64,000 bases of DNA from Streptomyces scopuliridis RB72. Its GTDB lineage: Bacteria > Actinomycetota > Actinomycetes > Streptomycetales > Streptomycetaceae. The stretch is taken from NCBI RefSeq assembly GCF_000718095.1, contig NZ_JOEI01000015.1, forward strand, positions 85,039-149,038. Reading direction: 5' to 3'. Shown piece by piece: positions 16,194 through 27,789 of this stretch. Each line of letters begins with the position of its first letter. Positions within the stretch are counted from its first letter, which is position 1. The position numbers and the translations under genes are program-made. Under the pieces are notes generated by a model. It saw nothing but the letters and a program-made list of their open reading frames with translations, was not told the origin of the DNA and made no database searches.

Positions 16194-16664
16194 TCAGCGA
16201 GGGCCGTCGGCACCGGCGAACTCGGCGGCGAAGGCGGCGAAGTCGGCGCTCCGCCAGCGCTCCGGACGCATCCGGAAAGTGATGTCGTCGATGAGCTGGT
16301 CCCGCGTCCCCGCGAGGTAGTCCCGCGCCTCGGCGGCCCCCAGATAGCGATGGGCCATGGCCTCGCGCTCCGCCGCGTCCATCGGATCCGCGACGGACGT
16401 CACCGGACCTTCGACGCTGACGTAGCGGTAGGGGGCGGTCTCGTCCTGCACGCACAGGCTGAACCGGCCGGCCTCTTTCAGCAGACGCGCCTTGAGCGAC
16501 GCCCTGCCGGTCTGCACGACGACCTCCTTGCCCGGCTCGTACCGGTACCAGACCGGGACGAGCAGCGGTGCTCTGACTCCACGGGGGTCGGTGACTCCCA
16601 GGACACCCACATGGGTGTCGGCCAGGAATCGTTCGCGTTCGTCACCTTGCATGGCGGGCACCAT
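16194..16664 (-). CDS. PPOX-class flavin/F420-dependent family protein
   Basis: 156 residues from ATG 16664, with GGAGG about six bases upstream. Split-barrel FMN/F420-binding fold: FLADTHVGVLGVTDPRGV, PVWYRYEPGKEVVVQTG, and YRYVSVEGPVTSVADP are typical strands of the pyridoxamine-phosphate-oxidase-like superfamily. The exact cofactor cannot be told from sequence alone. It is the first gene of a two-gene unit with the A-T-R enzyme and might act on its product, for example by reduction or oxidation, though this is inferred only from adjacency. Confidence 0.75.
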   Translation of the reverse strand: MVPAMQGDERERFLADTHVGVLGVTDPRGVRAPLLVPVWYRYEPGKEVVVQTGRASLKARLLKEAGRFSLCVQDETAPYRYVSVEGPVTSVADPMDAAEREAMAHRYLGAAEARDYLAGTRDQLIDDITFRMRPERWRSADFAAFAAEFAGADGPR

Positions 16665-16946
16665 CGACAGCCTCCATATCTTGGTCCTGACCGGTAGGCC
16701 GTCATGGGCCCCGGCAGTAAGGGGAGAGCCGCGGAGTCGGGCTCATCGCGGCCGGGCAAGTCCGGCCGCCACGCCGCGGGCGGGCCGTACCGCTCCCGCC
16801 GTACTCCACAGCAAACGTCTCGCCCCAGCGGTATGCCCCTGCCTGCGCCACATGACCCGGTAAGTAATCCCTTTGGGGGTTTAGTGCTATTAATCGGCCC
16901 ATGTGGAGAGGGGCGGTGAGCGGGGGCATCAAAGGCCCTCTTCGCT

Positions 16947-16970
16947 TAACGTAGCCGTTCGGATACGTTA
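16947..16970. promoter_or_regulatory. Inverted repeat TAACGTA-N10-TACGTTA upstream of LOG gene
   Basis: Two perfect 7-base arms separated by ten bases lie about 40 bases before ATG 17010. The 345-base gap between the PPOX and LOG genes holds little else. The arms could be an operator or overlap the promoter. Confidence 0.4.
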
Positions 16971-17009
16971 TGTGCCGATCGGGGTCGGGCCAGAGAGACG
17001 GAGACGGAT

Positions 17010-17642
17010 ATGACCATGCCAGCGTCGCGGGTGGAGCGAGTCGGTGTGTTCTGCGGCGCCCGGCCGGGCGCCCGCCCCCAGCATCTGAGGCTCGCCACCG
17101 AGTTCGGCGAGGCGCTGGCACAGCGCGGGACGGGACTGGTCTACGGCGCGGGAGGCGTCGGCATCATGGGCGCCGTCGCCGATGCGGTGCTGGATGCCGG
17201 GGCGCCGGTAACCGGCGTGATCCCCCGCCAGTTGTACGAACGTGAGCAGCCCGACGAGTCACGCACCGAAGTGATCGTCGTGGAGACGATGCATGAGCGC
17301 AAGGCGCTGATGTACCGCCTCGCGGTCGGCTTCGCGGTGCTCCCGGGCGGCCTCGGCACGCTCGACGAGCTGCTCGAAGTGGCGACCTGGAATCAACTGG
17401 GCATTCACCACAAGCCACTTGTCCTGGTCAACCAGGGCGGCTTCTTCGATCCGCTGCTGACGCTCCTGGACAATATGGTCTCCGACGGCTTCATCAGTCA
17501 GGAGGAACGCTTCGTCATCCAGGTCGCGTCCGGGGTGGAGGAGGCGCTCGACTGCCTGGTCAGCCCGGAGCCCCGGCCCGAGCGGACGTCGATCCCGCCG
17601 GTCGCCTCCCGGACGCCGGTGGCCCCCACCGCCGCGACCTGA
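17010..17642 (+). CDS. LOG-family (TIGR00730) nucleoside monophosphate phosphoribohydrolase
   Basis: 210 residues from ATG 17010 (GGAGACGGAT upstream). Rossmann-like fold with the family signature PGGLGTLDELLEVATW (about 115-130) and the preceding MHERKALMYRLA. LONELY-GUY proteins cleave nucleoside 5'-monophosphates, such as cytokinin nucleotides, to free base and ribose phosphate; in Streptomyces the physiological substrate is usually unknown. The C-terminal 30 residues are a Pro/Ala-rich tail. It is convergent with the GH43 gene. Confidence 0.85.
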   Translation: MTMPASRVERVGVFCGARPGARPQHLRLATEFGEALAQRGTGLVYGAGGVGIMGAVADAVLDAGAPVTGVIPRQLYEREQPDESRTEVIVVETMHERKALMYRLAVGFAVLPGGLGTLDELLEVATWNQLGIHHKPLVLVNQGGFFDPLLTLLDNMVSDGFISQEERFVIQVASGVEEALDCLVSPEPRPERTSIPPVASRTPVAPTAAT

Positions 17643-17706
17643 CCGGACCGGCAGGCAGGCGGGCGGGCGGGGTGGGGGCGTCGCTCACCCGGGAAGGCGG
17701 CTCGGC

Positions 17707-19581
17707 TCAGACGCGCTCCCTCAGCACGGTGAAGTGGCGTGCGAAGCCTGACAGTCCGGGCAGTTCCCGGATCGGGGTCCAGGTTCGCAGCCCGTCGAGG
17801 CTGTCGCTGTAGTAGTACTTCCCCTCCGCGTATCCGTCGAAGTAGATCCGCCAGCCGCCGTTGTCCAGCTGCACGAGCGCCGGCCCCTCGCGCCAACTGC
17901 CCCAGCCCGCCCAGTCGCCCGTACCGGTGAAGGTGTAGGGCCCCGCGAGGCTGTCGGCGACCGCGTGCTCCAGGTACTTGGTCGTCTCCTGCTTGGTGAT
18001 CGCGTGGTACACGCCGCCGTGCCGGACGATGAACGTGTCGATGTAGTTGGCCCTGTCGAGCCCCGCCACCGGTCGCGGGGTGGTCCAGCGGGTGAGGGAC
18101 GCGTCGGTCGCGGTGAGCAGATGCGGCCGGAAGGTGAAGGTGTTCGTCGTGTCGAGCGAGACGACGACATGGACGCTGCCGTCCGTGTCCACGAACCATT
18201 CCGGAGCCCAGGTGCGGGCCAGTCCGCTCACCGGAAGGGTGTGCTGGGCGACGAACTGCCAGGTCGTACGGTCCCTGCTGCGGGCGAACCCGATCGTGTT
18301 GCCCGTCCAGTCGGTGGTGTGGACGAGGTAGTAGTAACCGTCGGTGTGTCTGATCAGGCTGGGGTCGCGGATCAGCCCCGTGGGCGGTGTGTAGGCGGGC
18401 CCCTTCAGCAGCCGGTACGTCAGCGCGTCCGCTGATTCGTACACATACATATTGGACTCGCTGGAATTGGTGAACGCCGTCATCGTGTACCGCGTCGTCG
18501 CGGCGGGCACGCGGGCCGGTGCGTCGGCGACGGGGATGCCGAAGTCGGGGGTGCCGTCCGGCTTCCAGCCCAGCTCCTGGATACGGGTGTGGCGGTTGGG
18601 GTCGTTCAGCGGGTCGCCGGTGATCTCTTTGTACTGCCGGGCGTGGTAGACGAGGACGTCGGTACGCCCGTCCTCGGCGACGGTGAAGGAGTTGTGGCCC
18701 GGACCGTACTGGCGAGTGGTGTCGCTGCTGGTGAAGACGGGTACGGGGGACTTCGTCCAGGAGGCGGCGTCGAGCAGGTCGCCGCCGGCGTCGGCGGTGA
18801 GCAGACCGACGCAGTAGTGGTGGTCGGTGGCGCTCGCCGAGTACGACATGAAGACACGCCCGCCGCGCTCGATCACGGCCGGCCCCTCGTTGACCTTGAA
18901 GCCCACACACTCCCAGTCGAACTCGGGCGTGCTCAGGCGTACTTGGTGCCCTGTCAAGGTCCAGGGGTTCGCCATCCGGGAGAGGAAGAGACCGGTGTTG
19001 CCGTCCGTGTCCGGTTCGTGCTGCGCCCACGCCAGATAGCGGGTGCCCCGGGCGGTGAAGGTGGTGGCGTCGAGCGAGAAGGTGTCCCAGGCGGTCGCGA
19101 TCCGTCCCTTCTCGGTCCAGGTGCCCTGGAACGGATCCGGGTGCTCGTTCTCCAGCACCCAGACGCGTATCTTCCACACATCGTCGCTGCGGCCCGCGGC
19201 GAAGTAGATGTACCACTTCCCGTCGATGTGGTGGAGTTCGGGCGCCCAGATGTGCGCGCCCATGTCACCGCTCGTGTGCTTCCTCCAGACCACCGACTCC
19301 TCGGCGGTCGAGAGGCCGCGCAGGGTGCGGGAGCGGCGCAGGATGATGCGGTCGTACTCGGGAGCCGTCGCCGTGAAGTAGTAACGGCCGTCGGTGTGCC
19401 GGTGGATGTACGGATCGGCGCGCTGTTCGACGAGCGGGTTGCGGTACGTGGATCCAGGCGGCGCGGCGTGGCCGGTACCGGGCAGCGCGGCGTGGGCGAT
19501 ACCCGGCGCCGCGGCCAGGGCACCGGCGGCCAGAGCGCCCTTCAACACCACTCTGCGGCTCGGGATTTCACTGCGGCTCAT
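17707..19581 (-). CDS. Tat-exported glycoside hydrolase with two GH43-like domains
   Basis: 624 residues from ATG 19581 (GAGAGGGAG upstream). The signal peptide has a twin-arginine pattern (SRRVVLKGALAAGALAAAPG, about 8-27). The first five-bladed propeller (about 45-330) has RADPYIHRHTDGRYY with the general-base Asp, WAPELHHIDGKWYIYFAAG, and a later Glu region (VNEGPAVI). A second GH43-like unit (about 345-620) repeats the pattern with IRDPSLIRHTDGYYYLVH and WAPEWFVDTDGSVHVV. GH43 enzymes are inverting arabinofuranosidases, xylosidases or arabinanases; arabinose-polymer degradation is plausible. The second domain may be degenerate or substrate-binding. A palindrome at 19623-19638 may control it. 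Confidence 0.85.
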   Translation of the reverse strand: MSRSEIPSRRVVLKGALAAGALAAAPGIAHAALPGTGHAAPPGSTYRNPLVEQRADPYIHRHTDGRYYFTATAPEYDRIILRRSRTLRGLSTAEESVVWRKHTSGDMGAHIWAPELHHIDGKWYIYFAAGRSDDVWKIRVWVLENEHPDPFQGTWTEKGRIATAWDTFSLDATTFTARGTRYLAWAQHEPDTDGNTGLFLSRMANPWTLTGHQVRLSTPEFDWECVGFKVNEGPAVIERGGRVFMSYSASATDHHYCVGLLTADAGGDLLDAASWTKSPVPVFTSSDTTRQYGPGHNSFTVAEDGRTDVLVYHARQYKEITGDPLNDPNRHTRIQELGWKPDGTPDFGIPVADAPARVPAATTRYTMTAFTNSSESNMYVYESADALTYRLLKGPAYTPPTGLIRDPSLIRHTDGYYYLVHTTDWTGNTIGFARSRDRTTWQFVAQHTLPVSGLARTWAPEWFVDTDGSVHVVVSLDTTNTFTFRPHLLTATDASLTRWTTPRPVAGLDRANYIDTFIVRHGGVYHAITKQETTKYLEHAVADSLAGPYTFTGTGDWAGWGSWREGPALVQLDNGGWRIYFDGYAEGKYYYSDSLDGLRTWTPIRELPGLSGFARHFTVLRERV

Positions 19582-19622
19582 GCGGTCTCCCTCTCGGGGG
19601 GCGGAGGTTCACGGAGGTTGAT

Positions 19623-19638
19623 GTTCGGTATATCGAAC
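19623..19638. promoter_or_regulatory. Palindrome GTTCG-N6-CGAAC before GH43 gene
   Basis: Perfect 5-base arms with an AT-rich GTATAT centre, 42 bases upstream of the GH43 start on its coding strand. This symmetry resembles regulator operators found before sugar-catabolic genes in Streptomyces. No regulator gene is adjacent. Confidence 0.45.
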
Positions 19639-19876
19639 GCCATCTGTGATTCCGAACGCCGAAACCGTAAGGGCGCGCCAAAGAGAGGTCAACGGGGTGG
19701 GTCGGACAAAGAAGTCGGACAGAGAGCCGGACGAAGAACAGCGAGGCGCTACGTGCGGGTCGCGCTGCGGCCGCAGCTTCAACTGTGCTCCGGGCTAGGC
19801 GAGTTGTGCGAGGCGATCGCGCCGGGGATGCTGGCGTGTCGGGTGGCACGTGACACGGTGGGCAGAGGGGAAGTCC

Positions 19877-22123
19877 ATGGCCGCGTTACGGGGGAGCGAT
19901 GTCCTTGAGGCGTCGCAGGTGCGGATCCTCTCGGCCGACGGTGAGGTGATCGGCGCCGGGTTCCTCGTCGCCGCCGATGTTGTGTGCACCTGCGCCCATG
20001 TCGTCACCGGGGCGCTCGGGGTGCCGGATACCGAGGAGTCAGCGCCCGGCACCCCCGTGGACCTCGACTTTCCGCTGCTGAGTGGCCGCCCCCGGGCGCG
20101 GGCGACCGTGGTGTCCTGGCGGGGTGGTGGGGCGGACGTCGCGCTGCTGCGGCTCGACGCGGCGGTCGAGGGCGCCCGGCCGGTACCGCTCGTCGACGGG
20201 ACCGGCGTATGGGGGCACACGTTCCGGGCACTCGGCTATCCGGACGGCGCCGACGACGGCGTATGGGCCTCGGGCACGCTGCGTGCCGGACAGGGCGCGG
20301 GCTGGGTGCAGATGGAGGCCCAGGAGCCGGGGCCGCGCATCGAGGAGGGGTTCAGCGGGGCGCCGGTCTGGGACGACGCGCAGGACGGCGTCGTCGGGAT
20401 GACGGTCGCCGCGCACCTGGGCGAGCGCACCGCGTATCTGCTGCCCTCGGCCGAGCTGGTCGACGAACGGACGCTACGGCCGCGCTGCCCGTTCCAGGGC
20501 CTCGCGCCGTTCACGGAGGCCGACGCGGAGTTCTTCCACGGCCGCGAGGGCGATACCGCCCGGGTGCACACGGCCGTACGCAGGCGGCCGGTGACGCTGG
20601 TGGCGGGGCCCTCGGGGTGCGGCAAGTCGTCCCTCGTACGGGCAGGCGTGCTGCCCCGGCTACGGGCCGAGGGCATGAGCGTGTCCGAGCTGCGGCCCGT
20701 GCCCGGGGTACGGGCGGCCGCCGTACTCGCCCGCGCGCTGACCGGAATCCTGGAGCCGGAGCTCGGTGAGGTCGAACGGCTCGCCAGGGCCGAGGAGTTG
20801 GCAGGTCTCCTGGAGACCGGCGGCGATGTGCCCGCCGAGCTGCGCGGCGGGGTTCTCGCCCGGGGAGCGAGCGCCGGACACGTCATCTTCGTCGACCAGT
20901 TCGAGGAGTACGCGGGCGCCGAACCGGCCGCCGCACGCGGTCTGTTCGGGCTGCTCGCCGCGCTGGCGGGCGGCGGGCTCACCGTTCTCGTGCCCGTCGG
21001 CACGACGCTGATGGCGGTGCGCGCCGAATCGGTGGGCGGCGAGCGGTTCCGGGCCGACTCGGGAAAGTACAGCGTGTCGCCGAACGGGCGCTTCGTCGCC
21101 CTGGTCACCGACCGGCGCCTTGAGGTCCTCGACGCCTCCCGCACCCGCCACCAGTCGGTGTCACTGCCGCCACCTGCCGAAACGGTGGACTGGATACCCA
21201 CGTGGACGGCTGACTCGAAGCGGATCGTGGTGTGGGGCGAGAGCGGCAACCTCTACCGGTCGTACTCCGTGCAGGACCTGCGCGACAGCGTGCCGCTCGA
21301 CGACGTCGTGCCGAAGGCGAAGGAACTGGACAGTGTCACTGAGCTGCGGGGTGGTGAAGTGGACAGTGTCGCCGCGCTGCAGGGCAGCGAGATCGTTCTG
21401 CTGACCGTGGACGGCAGGCTCGCCCGCGTTGATGCGGCCGACGCGGCCGTACGCACCCGGCGCTTCCTCGTCCACCCCGCACCGAACTGGGCCGGCACCG
21501 GCCTCACCGGCGAGATCTTCGTGAGGAGCCAGCTCATCGCCCGTCCCGGGCACCCCGGACAGGTCGCCGCAGTCACCAGGACGGGAACCCAGCGCGGTGA
21601 GATCCTGCTGTGGGACGTATGGTCCCAACGGCGCGTCACAACGCTGCCGGGACCGGCCATCAGTGTGCCGTTCGCCACCGACTCCTTCACCAGCGCGCTC
21701 GCCTTCGACGCGGACGGCTCACATCTCGCCGTGCAGAACGTGGACGGTCAGGTGATGGTCTGGGACGTCGACCGCAGGAAGCAGCTTGCTCGCAGCGCGC
21801 CCCGCGCGAGTAACGACGCTTTGGTCGGTATCGGTTCCGGCGACAGCGTCGTCACGTACCTCTCTGACAAGAAGCAGGTCCAGTTCTACGACCTGACGGG
21901 CGACGGAGCCTCCGGCACTCTGCCGGTCGCGGGCGGCAACTGGATTGCGGGCTTCGTGCACGGTCATCGCCTGACCATCGACACCGGCCGCCTGCGCCAG
22001 ACCTTCGACCTGAACCCCGACACCCAGTTCCGCACCCTGTGCGCCGCCGCGGATCGCGACTACACCGAAGCCGAACGGAAGTTGCTGCCGGAGGGAACCC
22101 CGTCGCAGCCGCCCTGTTCCTGA
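19877..22123 (+). CDS. Trypsin-like / STAND NTPase / WD40-like protein with internal deletion
   Basis: 748 residues from ATG 19877 (AGAGGGGAAG upstream). The N-terminal serine-protease-like domain (1-190) has the His in CTCAHVVTG, Asp in ADVALLRL and Ser in EEGFSGAPVWD. A STAND-type NTPase starts with CPFQGLAPF, Walker A GPSGCGKSSLVRAG (near 243) and Walker B VIFVDQFEEYAG (near 336). Immediately after LTVLVPVGTTLMAVRAES (about 365-380) the sequence jumps to beta-propeller-like repeats (YSVSPNGRFVALVTDRR to the end). Family members usually have the rest of the NTPase, a helical region and a full propeller, commonly above 1100 residues. An in-frame deletion is likely, so NTPase function is doubtful. 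Such proteins are conflict or signalling sensors. Confidence 0.75.
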   Translation: MAALRGSDVLEASQVRILSADGEVIGAGFLVAADVVCTCAHVVTGALGVPDTEESAPGTPVDLDFPLLSGRPRARATVVSWRGGGADVALLRLDAAVEGARPVPLVDGTGVWGHTFRALGYPDGADDGVWASGTLRAGQGAGWVQMEAQEPGPRIEEGFSGAPVWDDAQDGVVGMTVAAHLGERTAYLLPSAELVDERTLRPRCPFQGLAPFTEADAEFFHGREGDTARVHTAVRRRPVTLVAGPSGCGKSSLVRAGVLPRLRAEGMSVSELRPVPGVRAAAVLARALTGILEPELGEVERLARAEELAGLLETGGDVPAELRGGVLARGASAGHVIFVDQFEEYAGAEPAAARGLFGLLAALAGGGLTVLVPVGTTLMAVRAESVGGERFRADSGKYSVSPNGRFVALVTDRRLEVLDASRTRHQSVSLPPPAETVDWIPTWTADSKRIVVWGESGNLYRSYSVQDLRDSVPLDDVVPKAKELDSVTELRGGEVDSVAALQGSEIVLLTVDGRLARVDAADAAVRTRRFLVHPAPNWAGTGLTGEIFVRSQLIARPGHPGQVAAVTRTGTQRGEILLWDVWSQRRVTTLPGPAISVPFATDSFTSALAFDADGSHLAVQNVDGQVMVWDVDRRKQLARSAPRASNDALVGIGSGDSVVTYLSDKKQVQFYDLTGDGASGTLPVAGGNWIAGFVHGHRLTIDTGRLRQTFDLNPDTQFRTLCAAADRDYTEAERKLLPEGTPSQPPCS

Positions 22124-22149
22124 GGGCAGGGCGTTCAAAGAGGCCTGTT

Positions 22150-22329
22150 CTAGGCGGCCTCGTCCACCCTGTCGTGGAGAGCCGCGGCCCACTCCAGCAG
22201 CAGGACCTCGTACGCCTCCGCCGGCCACGTCCCGTCGGACGTCTCGGCCGCGTCGACGAGCGCGCGGATGCGCTCGTTGGCCGCGACGGCGTCGGATGCC
22301 GGGGATGCGGAAGCGGAGGAAGAGGACAT
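22150..22329 (-). CDS. Small conserved acidic protein, function unknown
   Basis: 59 residues from ATG 22329 to TAG 22150. It begins MSSSSASASPASDAVAANE and continues with an amphipathic helical body, RIRALVDAAETSDGTWPAEA and VLLLEWAAALHDRV. Codon usage is strongly GC-rich at third positions, which supports coding. No domain is recognised. It is convergent with the STAND protein, 26 bases away, and upstream of uppP on the other side of a 123-base gap. Confidence 0.6.
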   Translation of the reverse strand: MSSSSASASPASDAVAANERIRALVDAAETSDGTWPAEAYEVLLLEWAAALHDRVDEAA

Positions 22330-22452
22330 GTGACAAGCCTAGGGGGAGGCGGCCCCGTCCCGGTGCCGATCAGGGAGCGTCCTTGCTCACACTTCGCTCA
22401 CACGCTCCCCGCACGTCCACCCCGCCGCACGGCCACCCCCTGCGGGCCCCGG

Positions 22453-23325
22453 TCAGCCGGCCGACTCGCCCGCGTGCGGGCTCAGCGTGTCCGTGCCGAC
22501 CAGGACGAACAGCGCGATACCGAGCAGGATCCGGTAGATCACGAACGGCATGAAGCTCTTCGTGGTGATGAACTTCATGAACCAGGCGATAACGGCATAT
22601 CCAACGACAAAAGCGATGACAGTCGCGAAGAGGGTCGGTCCCCACGCGACATGCCCCTGACCCGCGTCCTTCAGCTCGAACGCGCCCGAGGCGAGCACCG
22701 CCGGGATCGCGAGCAGGAACGAGTACCGCGCCGCCGCCTCACGGGAGTATCCCATCAGCAGACCACCGCTGATCGTGGCGCCCGAGCGCGAGACGCCGGG
22801 CACCAGGGCCATCGCCTGGCAGAAGCCGTAGATCAGACCGTCCTTGACGCTCAGATCCTTCAGCGACTTGCGCTCCTTGATCGCGCGGTGCTTGCCGCCG
22901 GTCTCGTCGCGGGCCGCCAGCCGGTCGGCGACACCGAGCACGATGCCCATCACGATCAGGGTGACGGCGATCAGCCGCAGATCACGGAACGGGCCGTTGA
23001 TCTGGTCCTTGAGCGTCACGCCGAGGACACCGATCGGGATCGAGCCGACGATGACCAGCCAGCCCATCTGGGCGTCGTGGTCACTACGCATCGACTTGTC
23101 CACCAGCGAGCGGCACCACGCGGAAACGATTCGGGCGATGTCCTTGCGGAAGTAGATGAGGACCGCCGCCTCGGTACCGATCTGGGTGATCGCGGTGAAC
23201 GCCGCACCCGGGTCGTGCCAGCCGGCGAAGGCCGCCGTCAGCCGCAGATGCGCGCTGGAGGAGATGGGGAGGAACTCGGTCAGCCCCTGGACGAGCCCGA
23301 GGATGAAAGATTCGAACCAAGACAT
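22453..23325 (-). CDS. uppP: Undecaprenyl-diphosphatase UppP/BacA
   Basis: 290 residues, a multi-spanning membrane enzyme that dephosphorylates undecaprenyl pyrophosphate and so recycles the lipid carrier for peptidoglycan and wall polymers; it also gives low-level bacitracin resistance. Both signature blocks are visible: the (E/Q)xxxE-type LVQGLTEFLPISSSAHLRL near the N-terminus and PGVSRSGATISGGLLMGYSR near 165-185. About eight transmembrane helices are apparent. The start at 23325 has only a weak ribosome site. The 321 bases to mutA are divergent and contain no gene. Confidence 0.93.
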   Translation of the reverse strand: MSWFESFILGLVQGLTEFLPISSSAHLRLTAAFAGWHDPGAAFTAITQIGTEAAVLIYFRKDIARIVSAWCRSLVDKSMRSDHDAQMGWLVIVGSIPIGVLGVTLKDQINGPFRDLRLIAVTLIVMGIVLGVADRLAARDETGGKHRAIKERKSLKDLSVKDGLIYGFCQAMALVPGVSRSGATISGGLLMGYSREAAARYSFLLAIPAVLASGAFELKDAGQGHVAWGPTLFATVIAFVVGYAVIAWFMKFITTKSFMPFVIYRILLGIALFVLVGTDTLSPHAGESAG

Positions 23326-23646
23326 GAGGTACTACGCCATCCAAGAGATGATCAAGCACTGGCCCGCGGAACAGCGGCGCAGTGACGGACTGAGGGCTGA
23401 CGGTCGAAGCGCGGGTTCGATCATATGGATGGGTGAGTGGTCCTACTCATACCGGCTCTTCACTGAGGTGGTGGTGGGCAGCGTAGCGTCTGTGGGTTAC
23501 GGGACGGGGGTGGCCCCTGTTGCCGCGGGTTCGAGCCCTGGCACATTCCGCGTCATGAATGACCTACACCCGTGGCATTTCGACGAGGGCAACGTCACAG
23601 CGATGCGCTCTGCTGCCCGTTGGCCGGGCTGCCCTAACATCTGGGC

Positions 23647-25523
23647 ATGACGGTCCTGCCTGACGACGGGCTTTCCCTGGCCGGCGAGTTCCCCGATGCG
23701 ACCCGCGAGCAGTGGCAGAGCCTGGTGGCAGGCGTTCTGCGTAAGTCGGGTCGGGATCTCTCGGGGCCGGCCGCCGAGGATGCGCTCTCCACCACGCTTC
23801 AGGACGGGCTCACCGCCCGTCCGCTGTACACCGCCGCCGACGCGCCCGGAGACTCCGGTTATCCCGGCTTCGCGCCGTTCACGCGAGGCGGCCGTCCCGA
23901 GGGGGGCGTGGTCTCCGGCTGGGACGTACGGCAGCGCCACTCGCTCCCCGATCCCGTACGCGCCAACGAGGCCGTGCTCTCCGACCTGGAGAACGGGGTC
24001 ACCTCCCTCTGGCTGTCGGTGGGTTCCGCCGGAATCCCGGTGTCCGGGCTGGCCACGGCGCTCGACGGGGTCTATCTCGACCTCGCGCCGGTCGCCCTCG
24101 ACGCCGGCGCCGAATTCCCGTCCGCCGCACGGGCGTTGCTCAAGCTGTACGAGGAGCGCGGGGTGGCCCGCGACGCGGCGCGCGGCACGCTCGGCGCGGA
24201 CCCCGTCGGTGAACTCGCCCGTACCGGACGGGAAGTGACGGGTCTGACGGACGAGGCCGCCGAACTCGCCGCGCTCTGCGACCGGGAGTACCCCGGCCTG
24301 CGCGCGATCACCGTCGACGCGCTGCCGTACCACGAGGGCGGCGCCTCCGACGCGCAGGAACTGGGCTGTTCCCTCGCCACCGGGGTCGGCTGGCTGCGTG
24401 ATCTCACCGCGGCCGGACTCTCCGTCGAAGCCGCCTGCGACCAGATCGAGTTCCGGTACGCGGCGACCGCCGACCAGTTTCTGACGATCGCCAAACTCCG
24501 GGCCGCGCGCAGGCTCTGGGCCCGGGTGACGGAGGTCTGCGGCGCCGGCCCCGGCGCCGGGGCGCAGCGCCAGCACGCCGTGACCTCGTCGGTGATGATG
24601 ACCCGGCGCGACCCCTGGGTGAACATGCTGCGCACCACGGTCGCCTCGATGGCGGCCGGGGTCGGCGGCGCGGACGCCGTGACCGTACTGCCCTTCGACC
24701 ACGCCCTCGGGCTGCCCGACGCCTTCGCCCGCCGGATCGCCCGTAACACCTCCACGATCCTGCTGGAGGAATCCCACCTGGGCCGGGTCATCGACCCCGC
24801 GGGCGGCTCCTGGTACGTGGAGCGGCTCACCGACGATCTCGCGCACGCCGCCTGGGCGTGGTTCCAGGAGATCGAACGCGCCGGCGGCCAGCGCGCCGCG
24901 CTCCACGACGGACTGATCGCCGAGCGGCTCGCGGCCACGTGGCAGGAGCGCTCGGGCCGGCTGGCCAGGCGGCGTGAACCCATCACCGGCGTCAGTGAGT
25001 TCCCGCAGCTCGCGCAGCCCCCGGTGGAACGCGACCCGGCGCCCAAGCCGCCCGGCGGCGGACTGCCGGTGGTACGCCGCGACGAGGCGTACGAGACGCT
25101 CCGCGCCCGCTCCGACGCGTATCTCGCCGCCACCGGCGCCCGGCCCCGTGTCTTCCTGGCCGCCCTCGGACCGGCCGCCGCGCACACCGCGCGCGCCACC
25201 TTCGCCACCAGCCTCTTCCAGGCCGGCGGGATCGAACCCGTCCACGACCCGGTGACGGTCGACGCGGAGAGCGTCGCCGACGCCTTCACCCGCAGCGGGG
25301 CCGCCGTCGCCTGTATCTGCTCCAGCGACGCGCTCTACGCGGAGAGCGCCGCGCCCGTCGCGGAGGCGCTCAAGACGGCCGGCGCGCTCCAGGTGTTCCT
25401 CGCCGGCCGCCCCGGCGAACAGCGTGAGACCTATGTACGGGCCGGAGTCGACGAGTTCGTCGTCGCGGGCGGCGACGCGATCGCCGTCCTCACCTCCGTC
25501 CTCGACCGGATGGGAGTGGCGTG

Positions 25524-25524
<1 letters not shown>
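23647..25524 (+). CDS. mutA: Methylmalonyl-CoA mutase small subunit
   Basis: 625 residues. The small subunit of the heterodimeric B12 enzyme that interconverts succinyl-CoA and methylmalonyl-CoA. The barrel domain carries [20 protein letters not shown] and [21 protein letters not shown]. The C-terminal flavodoxin-like domain (about 480-625) lacks the DxHxxG cobalamin motif, as is normal for this non-catalytic subunit. Its TGA overlaps the mutB ATG (TGATG), so the two are translationally coupled. The product supplies methylmalonyl-CoA for propionate metabolism and polyketide extender units. Confidence 0.93.
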
Positions 25525-27785
<2,261 letters not shown>

Positions 27786-27789
27786 GCGC

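Noticed and set aside
23326..23646. tRNA-like GGGTTCGAGCC element in the uppP/mutA gap
   Set aside because: The T-arm-like bases have no matching D-arm, anticodon arm or acceptor stem, and the stem pairs poorly. The gap contains no convincing gene.
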